Part shown: in pieces, positions 48,196-60,226 of the stretch
Numbering within the stretch: the first letter of the stretch is position 1
Layout: every line of letters begins with the position of its first letter
From: Cephalopachus bancanus
Lineage: Eukaryota; Chordata; Mammalia; Primates; Tarsiidae
Direction: 5' to 3'
DNA length: 64,000 bases
Assembly (NCBI GenBank): GCA_027257055.1
Contig: JAPVLO010000233.1
Coordinates: forward strand, 1,798,001-1,862,000
Notes under the pieces: generated by a model
What the model saw: only the letters and a program-made list of their open reading frames with translations
Told to the model about the DNA's origin: nothing
The model's database searches: none
Translations under genes and position numbers: made by a program

Positions 48196-48378
48196 TATAA
48201 GAAATCCCTAGAGGATACCTGAGAAGGGCTTAGAAATAGATGTGAGAAGCAGGAAATAGTCTAAGAAGAATCATGTATCCCATGACTATAGAAGACGAAA
48301 GGTCTTTATGACATATTCAAGCTCTCATTCTTACAGATTGTTGATACTGCATTAAAGTCAACAGATATGTAGGTATTA

Positions 48379-48594
<216 letters not shown>

Positions 48595-48644
48595 TTAAAC
48601 ACCAAATCTCACAATAGTACACATGCCAAATAATTTTTTTTACA

Positions 48645-49025
48645 TTTAAAAAAAATTTTATGTTACAGATGTGGGGTATAATTCAGGATACGATATACAA
48701 ATGGTCATTGTACAGGTAAAGTTTGGGACACACTTTGGTCCCCACTTCGCCTAGTTTGAGATCAGGTATCCTTATTGATGAAATGGGCCCACCCACCCCT
48801 CCCCTGGAAGTTTCCCTCTACTGCCAATCCCTTTTTTCATAGTATTATGATCATTATTCAGGGTCCACTTATGAGTGAGAACATGTGGTACTCTGCTGTT
48901 TGTTTCTGTGATAGATCACTGAGTACTACAGACTCTAAGTCCATCCAAGTTGCTGTGAAGTTCATAATTTTGTCTTTCTTTATGGCTGTGTAGTATTCCA
49001 TTGTGTATTTACTCATTGCATTTTT
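48645..49025 (-). mobile_element. Young L1 3' end, reversed
   Basis: GATGTGGGGTATAATTCAGG, then GGTCATTGTACAGGTAAAG, then GAAGTTTCCCTCTACTGCC, then GTTTGTTTCTGTGATAGATCACTGAG, then CATAATTTTGTCTTTCTTTATGGCTGTGTAGTATTCC. 5'-truncated. Confidence 0.93.
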
Positions 49026-50309
49026 TTTAAACATTGGTTGGTTTAAGACTTAAAACCAGAAATAATTTAATTTCCAGAGTCCTTTGAAAAGGAAAATATC
49101 CTGTATTGTAGAATGGCTCTTAACAAAAAATCAATTACAGAGGCATTGTTATAAATTAAATTAAATTTTTAAAACAACATAAATTAAAATTTTAAATTAA
49201 AATTTTAAAACAACAATCTGAGATGCATTTTATTTTATTTTTAAAGAGCTGGGCCCTTTCCTGTACAAACAATACTTTGGTATAACCAAATAGTTGGTGA
49301 GGAAAAGTTTCTGTAGAAGTATTCTGCTTGATAAAGGGAAGAAATATAAGCATTGAAATATCACTGGTTTGCAAGTCCCTAATTGTTACAAATAGTGTAT
49401 CTGACAATGACCAGCGATGTTCACGCATATAGAGGGACCACCATTATGTGATTCCCGATAAACATACACAGCCGTGTCTATTAAATATTTTTGCCAAAAT
49501 GCAAAACCTGAATCAGGTTTAAATAGTCAGGGAATTGTATTACTGAAAAAACATAAAAAGAGGAATGTTGTAAATGACATCATGAAAATGAAATCAGAAA
49601 AATCAAGAACAATTCTGTTTCTTAAACAAATAAATTAGACCCCTCTCTTTTTCAATTAAATGAGGTGACAGGCATAATAATCAAATGTGATGTGTGGACT
49701 TTGGATTCAATTTCAAAGCAATTTTTTTTTTTAAATTATGAGACAATCGGGGAAATTTGATTGCTGATTGGCTATTGACACAAGGGAATTTTTTTAAGGT
49801 GAGATAATATTGTCATGTATTTTTAAAGTCTCTTTGTCTTAGAGATACATACAGATATTTAGAGTTGAACTGATACAATGTCTAGAATTTGCTTCCATGT
49901 AATCCAGTGGGAAGGTTGGGTAGATGGTATAGATAAAAGTATCTGTTGATGATCGTTGTAGCTGGAATTTTTTGTATCTTCTTTTGTATGTATTTAAGAT
50001 CTTCTCATATTGAATTTTTTCAAAAAGGGGGCTGGGTAGATTCAGGTTACGTCTGTAAGAAGCAGACATCTGGGAAGCTGGGAGCATCTGCATGATTGAC
50101 ACTGTTGTTCAGACACAAACTGGCGATTTCACCAAGGGGTCACAGCACAGGTAGCTTTAAAAGAGTCCACTTTCAGATCTGTATCCTAGTGAACACCTGC
50201 CTAAACAGTATCTCCTACAACAAGTCTGCCTCTGTAGGCAGCTTCTGTCCTTCTGCCAGCCCTTGTCCAATTCTTCCTTCCTCATTTTAGCCTAGGGTCT
50301 CTCTGGGGT
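49026..50309. other. Intron sequence, AT-rich, no feature recognised
   Basis: At 49,150-49,210 a TTAAATTAAAATTTTAAAACAACA block is duplicated. The rest is unique and AT-rich. No exon is seen. Confidence 0.4.
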
Positions 50310-51306
50310 GCATTGCCTGGGGGCATAGGCCTCTAAAGAAAATAGGGATCACATGACTACCTTGCACAACTAGCTCCATTTTGCTCCAGAATTCCCTCCC
50401 CCACGGTGATATTTTTTAGGTTAACTGCTTTTGCTTATCTCTGCACATAGGCCAAGCAAACTATGGGAGAAACTTAGCTTACAGTTTAAAGCAAGGATGA
50501 GAATAGTTCTGAAATGTCTGTAAAACATAAATGTCTGTAAAACATAAAACATGTATGTATTACACACATAGCCTGTAATAGCTTGCTTAATATAAGTATC
50601 TGCATTTTTGCTAAAAACGCTCCATCTTAGCTGCTTGCTACCCAGATATAACCCCTCCCCGGCCTGCGTGTAACTAAAATAAGTTCCTTGTACTCACAGA
50701 CCCAAATTCCTGTCTCCCATAAACTGTTTCTCCTGGCTGTTTGGAAACTTCCTAGCCACAAGTTCCGTGTAATTGTATGGTTTGTTAACTAAACTCAAAC
50801 TGTTTCTCCTGGCTGTTTGGAAACTTCCTAGTCACAAGTTCCGTGTAATTGTATGGTTTGTTAACTAAACTCAAATGCTACACCTTGTAAAACTCCACTG
50901 TTACATTCTCATATTATAAGCCTATACTTTGTTAGTGACCTAACCAAGGTAACTTCATGACCTAACCAAGGTAAACTCCATTGTATAGCAGTACTTCCAC
51001 CTTGACTCCATGTATCTGCCCTAATTTTTCCAGTCACCAGCTGTGCCTGGGTCATAAAGTTAATCAAAACTCCCTAACAATCACAAGTTCCCATTTTGGT
51101 TGCTAAGTTGCTAGTTTGTGGTGGCTATGGTTGCTAAGTTGCTAGGTATCCTTGCGGTTTTTGCCTTTATAAGCCCACTGCCTGCTTCACTCAGAGCCGA
51201 GAGCCCTTTAGGACAATAGTCTGCTCTTGGTCACCAGCATAAATAAAGGACTCAATTAAATTCTCTGCATAATGGCAATCTACCTTCTCGCACTCCAGTC
51301 ATAACA
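50310..51306 (+). mobile_element. Solo ERV1-type LTR with internal tandem duplications
   Basis: A likely promoter TTTATAAGCCCACTGCC (about 51,166) is followed by GAGCCGAGAGCCCTTTAGG, then the signal AATAAAGGACTC (about 51,242), then CGCACTCCAGTCATAACA at the end. This is the U3-R-U5 order of a class I LTR, antisense to the host gene. Upstream U3-like sequence has several duplications: ATGTCTGTAAAACATAAA (about 50,514), a 76-bp unit (50,723), CCTAACCAAGGTAA (about 50,940), and GGTTGCTAAGTTGCTAG (about 51,099). No viral coding region. The left end is approximate. Confidence 0.8.
50723..50874 (+). repeat. 76-bp tandem duplication inside the LTR
   Basis: ACTGTTTCTCCTGGCTGTTT..AACTAAACTCAA occurs at 50,723-50,798 and 50,799-50,874 with one C/T difference. 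Duplicated U3 segments are common in retroviral LTRs. Confidence 0.97.
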
Positions 51307-51512
51307 GTTCCTTCCCCAAATTAACCCCTGAGGAGATAAGGAAGGTATATACACAAACAACATTGTTATGCTAAAGATTTATAGAAGCATTATGACCAGG
51401 GACAAAGAAGTTGCCACCCAGATGTCTGTATCTGCTACGTCTTGACCTGAGTCCCCTTCCCCTAACTAAAAGTAGCCTAAAATTTGTATCAAACTTAAGA
51501 TGATTCTTAACT

Positions 51513-51907
51513 TTAACTTTATTTTATTGTAGAGATGTGTGGTACAAGTCAGGATCAGGTACATAAGTCGTCTACATGCAGGTGAATTTTGGGCCTCCAA
51601 CTGGTCCTCACTTCCCCTGGTTTAGGACCAAGGATCCTTTGTGTTGTTATGTGGTGGCTCCATCCCTGGCAGTGTCTAGTGACTGTTGATCCCTTTCTTG
51701 TGTTATTGTGATTAATGTCTAGGGTCCACTTATGAGAGAGAACAAGTGGTATTCAGTTCTTCGCTTCTGTGATAGTATGATGGTCTAAGTATGATGGTCT
51801 CCAATATCATTCAATTTACTGTGAAGTCCATGACTTTGCCCTTCTTTATGGCTGCATCATACACCATCATGTATGGGTACCAAGTTTTCTTTATCCAGTT
51901 CACTTTT
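51513..51907 (-). mobile_element. Young-type L1 3' end, reversed, left of Alu
   Basis: TTATTGTAGAGATGTGTGGTACAAGTCAGG, then CTCACTTCCCCTGGTTTAGG, then GGGTCCACTTATGAGAGAGAAC, then GCCCTTCTTTATGGCTGCATC. The element continues at 52,188 after the Alu. Confidence 0.88.
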
Positions 51908-52175
51908 TTTTAGTTGGAGTCTCACTCTGTTGCTTGGGCTGGAGTGCAATGACACGCATACTCATGGTCACCACACCCTCAATCTGCTGGGCTCAGCTGG
52001 AACTACAAGCATGTGCTACCATGCCCAGCTAATTTTTTGATTTATTGTAGAGATGAGGTCTCACCAAGTTGGCTAGCCTGGTCTCGAACCAGTGGGCTCA
52101 GGCAATCCTCTCACCTCGGCCTCGGCCGCCCAAAGTGCTGGGATTATAGGTGTGAGCCACCGTGCCTGGCCTATA
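51908..52175 (-). mobile_element. Alu, reversed, inserted in L1
   Basis: TTAGTTGGAGTCTCACTCTGTTGC to GTGAGCCACCGTGCCTGGCC. It is flanked by CAGTTCACTTTT (51,896-51,907) and CAGTCCACTTTT (52,176-52,187), an 11/12 match. It has an internal deletion near 51,995. Confidence 0.93.
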
Positions 52176-52376
52176 CAGTCCACTTTTGATGGCAGTAGGG
52201 TTGGTTCCATGTTTTTGCTGTTGTGAATAGTGTGGCAATAAACATGCATGTGTGGGTGTCATTTCTGTAGAATGACTTGTGTTCCTCTGTGTTCTCAGAA
52301 GGGGGACTGCTGGATCATGTGGCAGGTTAATTTCTAATTCCTTTAGAAATCAAGATGGTTCTTTAGGACATTAGTC
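52176..52376 (-). mobile_element. L1, right of the Alu
   Basis: GATGGCAGTAGGGTTGGTTCCATGTTTTTGC, then GCAATAAACATGCATGTGTGG, then GTTCCTCTGTGTTCTCAGAAGGGGGACTGCTGG. Sequence 52,377-52,685 is unassigned. Confidence 0.88.
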
Positions 52377-52693
52377 TACCATCTTTTCGGTAGACTGGCT
52401 GTCTGAAATAGTTGCCTTACTTGCCCAACCCTTTTTCTCTTGGCTTATTGGTTGTTATATGGCAAGAGATACAAGCTTGGACTCATTGACACAACCACTT
52501 GAGGAGCGCCCAATGAAGGGAAACGTGGTCAAAGTAATTTCAGAGAAATCCCATTGTCATCCAAATTCCATACACTTATCTGGAGTTTGTGGCTCTTAGC
52601 GTCCTGGGCATTTCTACAGAGCGTGGAGGGACATGTGGTACCCAGGTTGCCAGGCTTGTGTGTGCATGTTCTGAATTTAGATGTGTCATAGAG

Positions 52694-55296
52694 CAATGGT
52701 CCTTAAGCTTTTTAGCATCAGGGACAAGTTTCATGGAAGACAATTTTTCCACAGATTGGCAGGGGTGGGGTGTTTCAGGATGATTCATGCACATAACATT
52801 TATTGTGCACTTTATTCCTATAATTATTATGCTGTGATATGTAATGAAATAATTATACAACTCACCATAATGCGGAATCAGTGGAGTCCTGAGCTTGTTT
52901 TCCTGCATCTGGGGTGATGGGAGACAGTGATACCCGAAATGTGTTGCTCATGACCATTGTTCGCTATAATCTCATTTTGGTTGCTGTCACTGCAGAAAAC
53001 CCTGCTTCACAAAGATATGATTGTGGGAATAGAAGCAGGCTTTTCAGGCTTTTGTGGCAATCTTAGGATATTCCACCTTGGCTTTAATCCAGAATGTATG
53101 GAGATGTGATGTTGTCTCAAACATACTTTTAAGGCCACCGTCATTTGTGATCTCAAGCAGCTGATTCTCTTCTAGCACAAAGTCAGTTCACCTGGCTTAT
53201 TCATTCACAGATGGGTCGCAGATTCATTCCTTCCAGGTTCAGGGGTCTTTTATGGTTGAGAAGTAACACTCAAACTCTTCTGAAAATTGAAATAGGTGAT
53301 TACACACCAGCTGGGAGAAGGCAGGCCCTGGCTCCGTCTCTTTCAAAATCTCTGCTGATGTTTGAGACGTGTCAAAAACCCCAGTGTTCACTCGTCGCTC
53401 CCACAATTCCAGCTTGGCATTGAATGTAGTCACTTTGCCTTCTGACTGGAACACGGTTGTCATTCTCCCCTGAAGTGACAGATTGAGTTCGCTGAGCAGG
53501 TTGAATATGTCACACAAGTAAGCAAGTTTTGCAACCCATTCTGTGTCACTGGAATGTGCTACCAGTGGTGACTGCTTTTCTAAAAGAAATCTCTGGCGCG
53601 GCCCTCATAACTCAAAAACTCTGGCCAGTGATCTACCTTTAGAAAGCCATCTCTCTTCTGTGTACAAGAGAAGACGTGTGTGCTCTGTGTCCATCCCCCC
53701 ACAGAGCTGCGCAAACAGACGTGAGTGAAGGGCACTCACAATCACTTTCATGCGATTGATAATTTTAATCACATCCTGCAAAACGCTGTTAAGTTCGGGT
53801 GACATTTTTCGGCTAGCCAGGACGTCTCTGAGGATGACACAACGCGTAGACTCACATTCAGAAGCGGCCTCTTTGACCTGAGAGTGAAACCAGAAAGTCG
53901 TCCAGTCACAGCAGCCGTTCTTTCCGTGTATATACTGACACAGAATGACCGATTCAGTTTCCATGACATGTAATCATTCCAAGACTTGAATAGTTCTGCA
54001 GCTGTGGTATTGACTGGCAACAAAAATGCATATAACATAGCCTCATGCACACCCTCCTGAAAGGTATATGGCACAAAAACAAATACTGTTGCCTTGTCGT
54101 CAACATGGGTAGACTTGTCAACCTGGATTGCATACCACACCAACTCATTAATCCTCTCTAACAATGGTGCTTCAGTATCCTCTGCTATTTCATCAATTCA
54201 TCTACCTATGGTGCTATCCAAAAGAGGGACACATGCTGCCTTTTGAACTGCAGCCTCTCACTAAAAGTTCAGACGTCCTTAGCAGCAGGCAGGATCAACT
54301 TCTCACCAATAGTAAAGGACTTTTTAGCTTTAGCAATGCAGTTAGCCACTAAGAATTATGCTCTCAGGGCAGACACACTTGATGAAGTGATGGCCTTCAA
54401 TAATTGCTTCCATTCTTCACGTTTACCTTTTCTTTTCTTTTGAAAAACTCCAAAGGTTTGTCTTTCTATCATGGTGCTTGGTCTCCACGTGGCGAAGCAG
54501 TTTTGAAGGCTTTACAGCTTTGTTGGGTAGCCAGTTGCCACGTTTACACAAAGCAGGTCTGGAGAATGTGAATCATCTATTGCAATGAACCCATAATTTA
54601 AGTAGGACTCTTGGTATTTTCTTTTAAATGCAGCTTTGTTTTGGTTGGCAGTCGTAGAGTCTTCTGCTGTCTCCTCATTGGGTCTTTCCCCCTTTTCAAA
54701 GAAGCTCTCCAGGGATGTTTGCTTTTTCCTTATTTTTGCTAGGGTAAGCTTTTGGGCTTAGCAAAACTGTGACTGAGACAAGTGCACAGTGGATGGAAGT
54801 GGTAAATAAAATAATGGGTGGACCACGCATAGACTAAAATGTGTCAGATTCTGACTTGAAGTCTGCCACCAGATGCACCTGTACAGCTGAAGTACATCAA
54901 CTCACTTGCTACTCACTGACAGTGTTTTGAGACGAATCTGCAAGCAATTGATTTATCATGGTCTCTGTGCAGTCAAGCTTCACTGCTAAGGTTAATCCAT
55001 ATTTGCAGCCGCTCCCCAGAGCTAGCATCACCCTGAGCTCCACCTCAGATCATCAGGCATTAGATTCTCATAAGGAGCGTGCAACCTAGATCCCTTGCAC
55101 GCACAGTTCACAATAGCGTTCGTGCTCCTGTGAGAATCTAATGAGAGGAGGTGGAGCTCAGGTGGTCATGCGAGCGCTGGAGAGCAGCTGTAAATACAGA
55201 TGAAGCTTTGCTGAACTGCCTGCTCATCTCTCACCTCGTGTTGTGTGGCCTGGTTCCTAACAGGCTGGTCCATGGCTCGGGGCTTGGGGATCCCTG
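52694..55296 (-). mobile_element. Near-complete hAT DNA transposon (Charlie3/MER1-type)
   Basis: Begins CAATGGTCCTTAAGCTTTTTAGC and ends GGCTTGGGGATCCCTG, the inverted ends of MER1/Charlie3 elements. It is flanked by the 8-bp duplication TCATAGAG (52,686-52,693) and TCATAGTG (55,297-55,304), one mismatch. The length of about 2.6 kb is what I recall for the autonomous parent of MER1. The right 400 bases (GGAGCGTGCAACCTAGATCC..GATGAAGC) equal the interior of the short MER1 copy at 62,230. The transposase frame is broken, so it is immobile. Confidence 0.93.
53239..54560 (-). pseudogene. Decayed hAT transposase of the Charlie3-type element
   Basis: Overlapping minus-strand fragments at 53,769-54,164 (131 codons), 53,605-53,964 (119) and 53,239-53,517 (92) join only through frameshifts. 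Recognisable hAT/ZBED-family wording includes LVWYAIQVDKST, KATVFVFVPY, AAELFKSWNDYM, RCVILRDVLASRKMSPEL, RLLLYTEERWLSKGRSLARV and FELNLSLQG-like text. Near 54,440-54,560 a BED-finger remnant is read in other frames. Related domesticated genes exist in mammals (ZBED5, GTF2IRD2), but nothing here suggests use: several frameshifts, and it lies in an intron in the host orientation without splice sites that I can see. Confidence 0.85.
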
Positions 55297-55304
55297 TCAT
55301 AGTG

Positions 55305-57149
55305 CATGGCTGAGAGTAATGTCTCCTAACATGTACAAAATGTTCATCCTTCTTTAGGAAGAAGCCTCAGAGACACAGTTGTTTTTTAAATGGCTCTTTC
55401 CCACTCATATTTAAAGATAAGCATTTATCAGTTTATCTCTAGGACATGTCATGAGCTGGAAGGAAAAGCATCTCTGAGTAGGTCGAGCACTACAGGTTGG
55501 GGATGCTGATTGCTTTAAATATAACTGGAATCTTTTCTGAGGCACCAAATTTTTAAAGACGTGTTATATGAAACTGGTATGGAATCTTGTGATTTCTTTT
55601 CAGATTTTTATCTTCATCATTCAATAAAATATTTCAACCTTATTCCCAATCCAACACATTAAAAATATTTACTCCAATACAGCCAATTTTCATTTTATTT
55701 TATGCTGCAAAATAACGAGTAAAAGTATATTCTGACTTGCCAGACCAAGGAATTTTCACTACATATAACTTTATTACATTAAATATTAGTAAATATTTGA
55801 TTTGGTGTCTTATGAAATTAATAAAATTGCTTGATTTTTATATATAATTATTAGTCAGTTATCCCCCAAAACTAAACAGCAAAATTCTATATACATGAGA
55901 ATATACTTAAGAAACATTTGTTTTCTCATGTGCCTCACTCCACAGATAACTTATATATTTAGCTACACATTTCATTGGTTTCTTTTTGTTATTTGGATAC
56001 AATGAATCATATCAGAACTGAATCTTTTTACATTTCTCCTGCCTACCTTTAATAATATTCTCAAATTTATTTTTCAGTAGTTTTTATAATTTGCCTCAAA
56101 ACATATATCAACATTTATTTGAACTGAAAGTGCAGTTAGATTTTATTCTGAGAGGAAATACACCTAGTTTTATTCGTTGGTTTGACAACAAGAATGTTTT
56201 ACCAACTAGGTAAAGATGATATAAACTGAACAGGCTAAATGTTCAGCACCAAGATTTTGATAAAAATGGATTTAAAATATGTGATGATAAAAGCATTTTA
56301 TTAAAAAATTGTATCAGAAAACATTTATTGAAATGAATGTTTCCATTTTCCAAGTCCTTTTTGAGCAGATAAGATTAAACAGGTTGCCTGCAAATAAAAG
56401 AGTAACAGGTACGATTTAACAGTCATTTGTTAGGGCTTGCCTTTTTGTTCTATTCCTCAGAAACTGAGAAATTACCCCATAACTGGGTGACAAATCATCT
56501 CATTACTCACTTTTGATAAAATTAAAGGAGTTACCCAAGCAAGCTGCCAGCTAATCAGTCATTAAAAATCACCTTGCGATTTCTGGCGCATAACTCAGAA
56601 GGAATTCAGAGTATTGGATGGCATTGCCATACCAACACTCCTTTCATTCACATCTACTTATTTATAAATATGAGCACAATTCTCAACACTAGACTCTATA
56701 AACTGGGGGAAAAAGAGCAGAAAAAAATGATGCTGAATGCAGTCTCATTCTAAAACTAAGAACACTCAAACTGGATACATGGACTAACTGAAAACAAGAC
56801 AGCTTCATTTATCTCATTAGAATGCAGTTGCAAAAATTTACTTTTTGTATTTAGTAATTATCAACATCTGTAATGCATTTATTGCCCTGAGCAATTGTGT
56901 ACTAAAATGAATGGTGATAACTCAATAGTTCAGGTCACATCATATGTTTAAAAATTAATTTAAATTAATATACTAAAATAGTTGCAAAGAAGTATAACAG
57001 AGTGATCAATACGTTGCTTTCAAACATAAAATATATTGCAGCTGGGAGAAATTTTATGGAGGAAATGGAGTGGGCATGAGAGTTCAAGAAGAAAAAGGAA
57101 ATTAAGTATCAATCAAAGGAGAACTTGCTTGTTCATTTATTAAAAGGAC
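55305..57149. other. Long AT-rich intron segment, no repeat family recognised
   Basis: About 1.8 kb of AT-rich sequence without Alu, L1 tail or LTR marks, which is unusual for this window. Bases 56,520-56,610 (GGAGTTACCCAAGCAAGCTG, then AGCTAATCAGTCATTAAAAATC) look like possible conserved non-coding sequence. No exon is found. Confidence 0.4.
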
Positions 57150-57162
57150 CATGGCAAGTATT

Positions 57163-57609
57163 CTTTTTTTTTATTTTAAAGACATGGGGTACAATTCAGG
57201 GTTAGGTATACAAAAGATCATTATGCAGGTACCCTTGTTGATCTGCCCCTCCCTCCCCTGGCAGTTTCCCTCAACTCCCAATCCCTTTCTTATAGTACTA
57301 TGATAATTGTTCAATGTCCACTTCTGAGTGAGAACAAATGATACTCTGTGTTCTTGGTTTCTGTGATAGATCACTGAGTATTATTGACTCTAAATCCATC
57401 CAAGTTGCTGCGAAGTCCGTATGTTTGTCCTTCTTTATGGCTGCATGATATTCCATCGTGTATATGTACCCCATTTTTAAAATCCTGTTCAGCTTCGATG
57501 GGCAGCATGGTTGGTTCCATGTTTTTGCTATTATGAATACAGCTGCAACAAACATGCGTGTGCAGGTATCTTTTTAGATAAAATGATCTGAGTTCCTCTG
57601 GGTATATTC
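57163..57609 (-). mobile_element. Young L1 3' end, reversed, with 13-bp target-site duplication
   Basis: GACATGGGGTACAATTCAGGG to GTTCCTCTGGGTATATTC, flanked by CATGGCAAGTATT (57,150-57,162) and CATGGTAAGTATT (57,610-57,622), one mismatch. Confidence 0.95.
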
Positions 57610-57817
57610 CATGGTAAGTATTAATTTGCTAAGGCATTTGGAGTATCTTTGGTTATATTTTTAAGTTTTATCTTTAAATGTCAATACTTAGGATGAGCTA
57701 GAAGTTTAATCTTTTACAATTATTTAAATTTATGTTGAAAACTTGTGAGAACTTGAAAAATATACAAACCTAGACACCCTAAGCACCTATTTGTTTTTTG
57801 GCTTTCATCTCAAATGT

Positions 57818-58123
57818 GTCCTTTTTTTAATTTTTAGAGACAGAGTCTTGCTCTGTCACCCAGGCTGGAGTGCAGTGGCCTGATCACGGCTTACCGCAGC
57901 CTCGAACTCGTAGGTTTAAATAATCCTCCTGCCTCAGCCTCCCAAGTAGCAGCAATTACAGTCCCACACCACCACATCTGGCTAACTTTTTTAAAAATGT
58001 TATTGTAGAGATGGGGGTCTCACTATGTTGCCCAGGCTGGTCTTGAACTCCTGGGCTCAAGCAATCCTCCCACCTTCTCCTGTCAAAGTGCTGAGATTAC
58101 AGGCATGAGTCACCACATCCAGC
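57818..58123 (-). mobile_element. Alu, older (J-like), reversed
   Basis: TTTTTTAATTTTTAGAGACAGAGTCTTGCTCTGTCACCC to TGAGTCACCACATCCAGCC. Like the copy at 42,797, it lacks the younger diagnostic changes. Confidence 0.93.
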
Positions 58124-58286
58124 CTAAAAGTTTCTTCTTCACACAAAAGTTGCAGTCATATACTTCCATTACAGTCAGATGAGAGATCTCCCAGTTTAGG
58201 GAGATACATGATTCAGTGGGAGAGCCACAGACTCTGGAATTTGGAATCTTTTTGCTTTGTACTTTTTGAAAGTCTATTATATATTT

Positions 58287-58815
58287 TGTTGGGGAAAAGT
58301 TAGTGAAAAATTGAAAGGTACCTATAGAAACCTAGAAGAAACTTAGTTTATTCTTAGCCTTTTTGCCTCAGTGTAGTGATTAGCAAGCATTCAGACAAAC
58401 AGCAGCCTATCCCATCCCCTTTGTGATGACCTGAAGCAGACCACCACCCAATCACCTGATGATCTTCCCCCATCAAGTGGAATGGTTAAAAGGACTCAAC
58501 CACATGCAATCAGGGGCCATTGCCTTGCTAGACTCTGGTGTGACCATGTGCTTTCTGAGCCATGGCTGTCGCCATGCTTCCTGGCTTTGGTTCCCCTCCC
58601 CCACCTTGGGGAGGTGAATCTTCTCTCTTCCTTTTCTTTCTCTCTTTAATTTACTTTTAAATAAACTTTTCTTAACCTTTTTGTGTGTCACAATTCCTTG
58701 CAATTTACTTGGATCTCTGGGTTCCCAGCACAGCACCTCCGGTTTGCCAGCCCCGGCAATGCTGCGCGCCTCCCTGTGCCACTCCACCCTCACCCGGTCC
58801 ATCTGTACCCTAACA
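58287..58815 (+). mobile_element. Solo LTR related to that at 39,960
   Basis: Starts TGTTGGGG and ends CCCTAACA, a short inverted terminus typical of LTRs. A likely signal is TAAATAAACTTTTC (about 58,658), followed by GGATCTCTGGGTTCCCAGC and CCACCCTCACCCGGTCC. Its 3' 180 bases match the LTR at 40,155-40,625. No clear flanking duplication was found. The 123-codon reverse frame inside is not a gene. Confidence 0.7.
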
Positions 58816-59084
58816 AAAATGACTAACTTCTTCGTGCTAGTCACTGTTGTAATGCTTTGATTGTGTCCTTGAAACGGCCACCTTAGGCTGGGATTATCAT
58901 CCCCATTTTACCAATGACAAAACTGAGTCCCAGATGGCCCGTGACTCACCCGAGGTAGCAGAGATCATAGGTTTGAGCAGGAAGCTGGGGATAGACCCCG
59001 TTTCTGCCTGACTCCCCAGCCTGGTCTCACCCATCCCCCATTCTCCTTCTCAGTAACTTGACCATTTGAGGTGAAAGGAGCCAA

Positions 59085-59336
59085 GAGGGCTGCCTGAGCC
59101 TGCAGGTTCGAGATCAGCCTGGGCAATGTGGTGAGAATTCGTCTCCACAATAAATCAAAAAATTAGCCATGTGTAGTGGTAGCATGTGTAGTCTAGCTAC
59201 TTGGGAGGCTGAGGTGGAAGGACAGCCTGAGCCCAGCAGGGTGAGGCTGCGGTGGCCATAAGCGGACCACTGCACTCCAGCCTGGGTGGCAGAGTGAGAC
59301 TCTGACTAAAAAAAGAAAAAAGAAAAAAAGAAAAGA
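59085..59336 (+). mobile_element. 5'-truncated Alu
   Basis: Enters the Alu at GCTGCCTGAGCCTGCAGGTTCGAG and runs through CTCCACAATAAATCAAAAAATTAGCC and CAGCCTGGGTGGCAGAGTG to an A/G-rich tail (AAAAAAAGAAAAAAGAAAAAAAG). Confidence 0.92.
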
Positions 59337-59972
<636 letters not shown>

Positions 59973-60189
59973 TTACATGTGGCTAACCGGAATCTTGCTT
60001 TAGCAATTAAAGTAATTTTGCAAGAGGGAAAACACATGGGATAACCATTCAACTTTAGAGTCTAAAGGAATAAAGGCCAACCTGAGGTCTTTAAGAAGAA
60101 AGAGGGGAAGCGCAACTTAATTATCTGGGTTCTCCCCAAATAAAAAATAGGTCTATTGGTTTTCCTGAGCATTCGTGCATACTATTTTA

Positions 60190-60226
60190 TTTTATTTAAA
60201 AAAAATTTTTATTTTAAATATGTGGG
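60190..60226 (-). mobile_element. Left sliver of a reversed L1 split by a nested insertion
   Basis: TTTAAAAAAAATTTTTATTTTAAATATGTGGG is the reversed L1 3' terminus. It continues at 61,482 after the nested L1 and Alu. Bases 59,951-60,189 are unassigned. Confidence 0.85.

Noticed and set aside
50310..51306. A complete endogenous provirus
   Set aside because: Only LTR-like sequence is present; no gag, pol or env remnants flank this or any other LTR in the window.
53769..54164. Domesticated hAT transposase gene
   Set aside because: The frame is broken by several shifts and stops and lies between intact transposon ends, so it is a dead transposon rather than a host gene.
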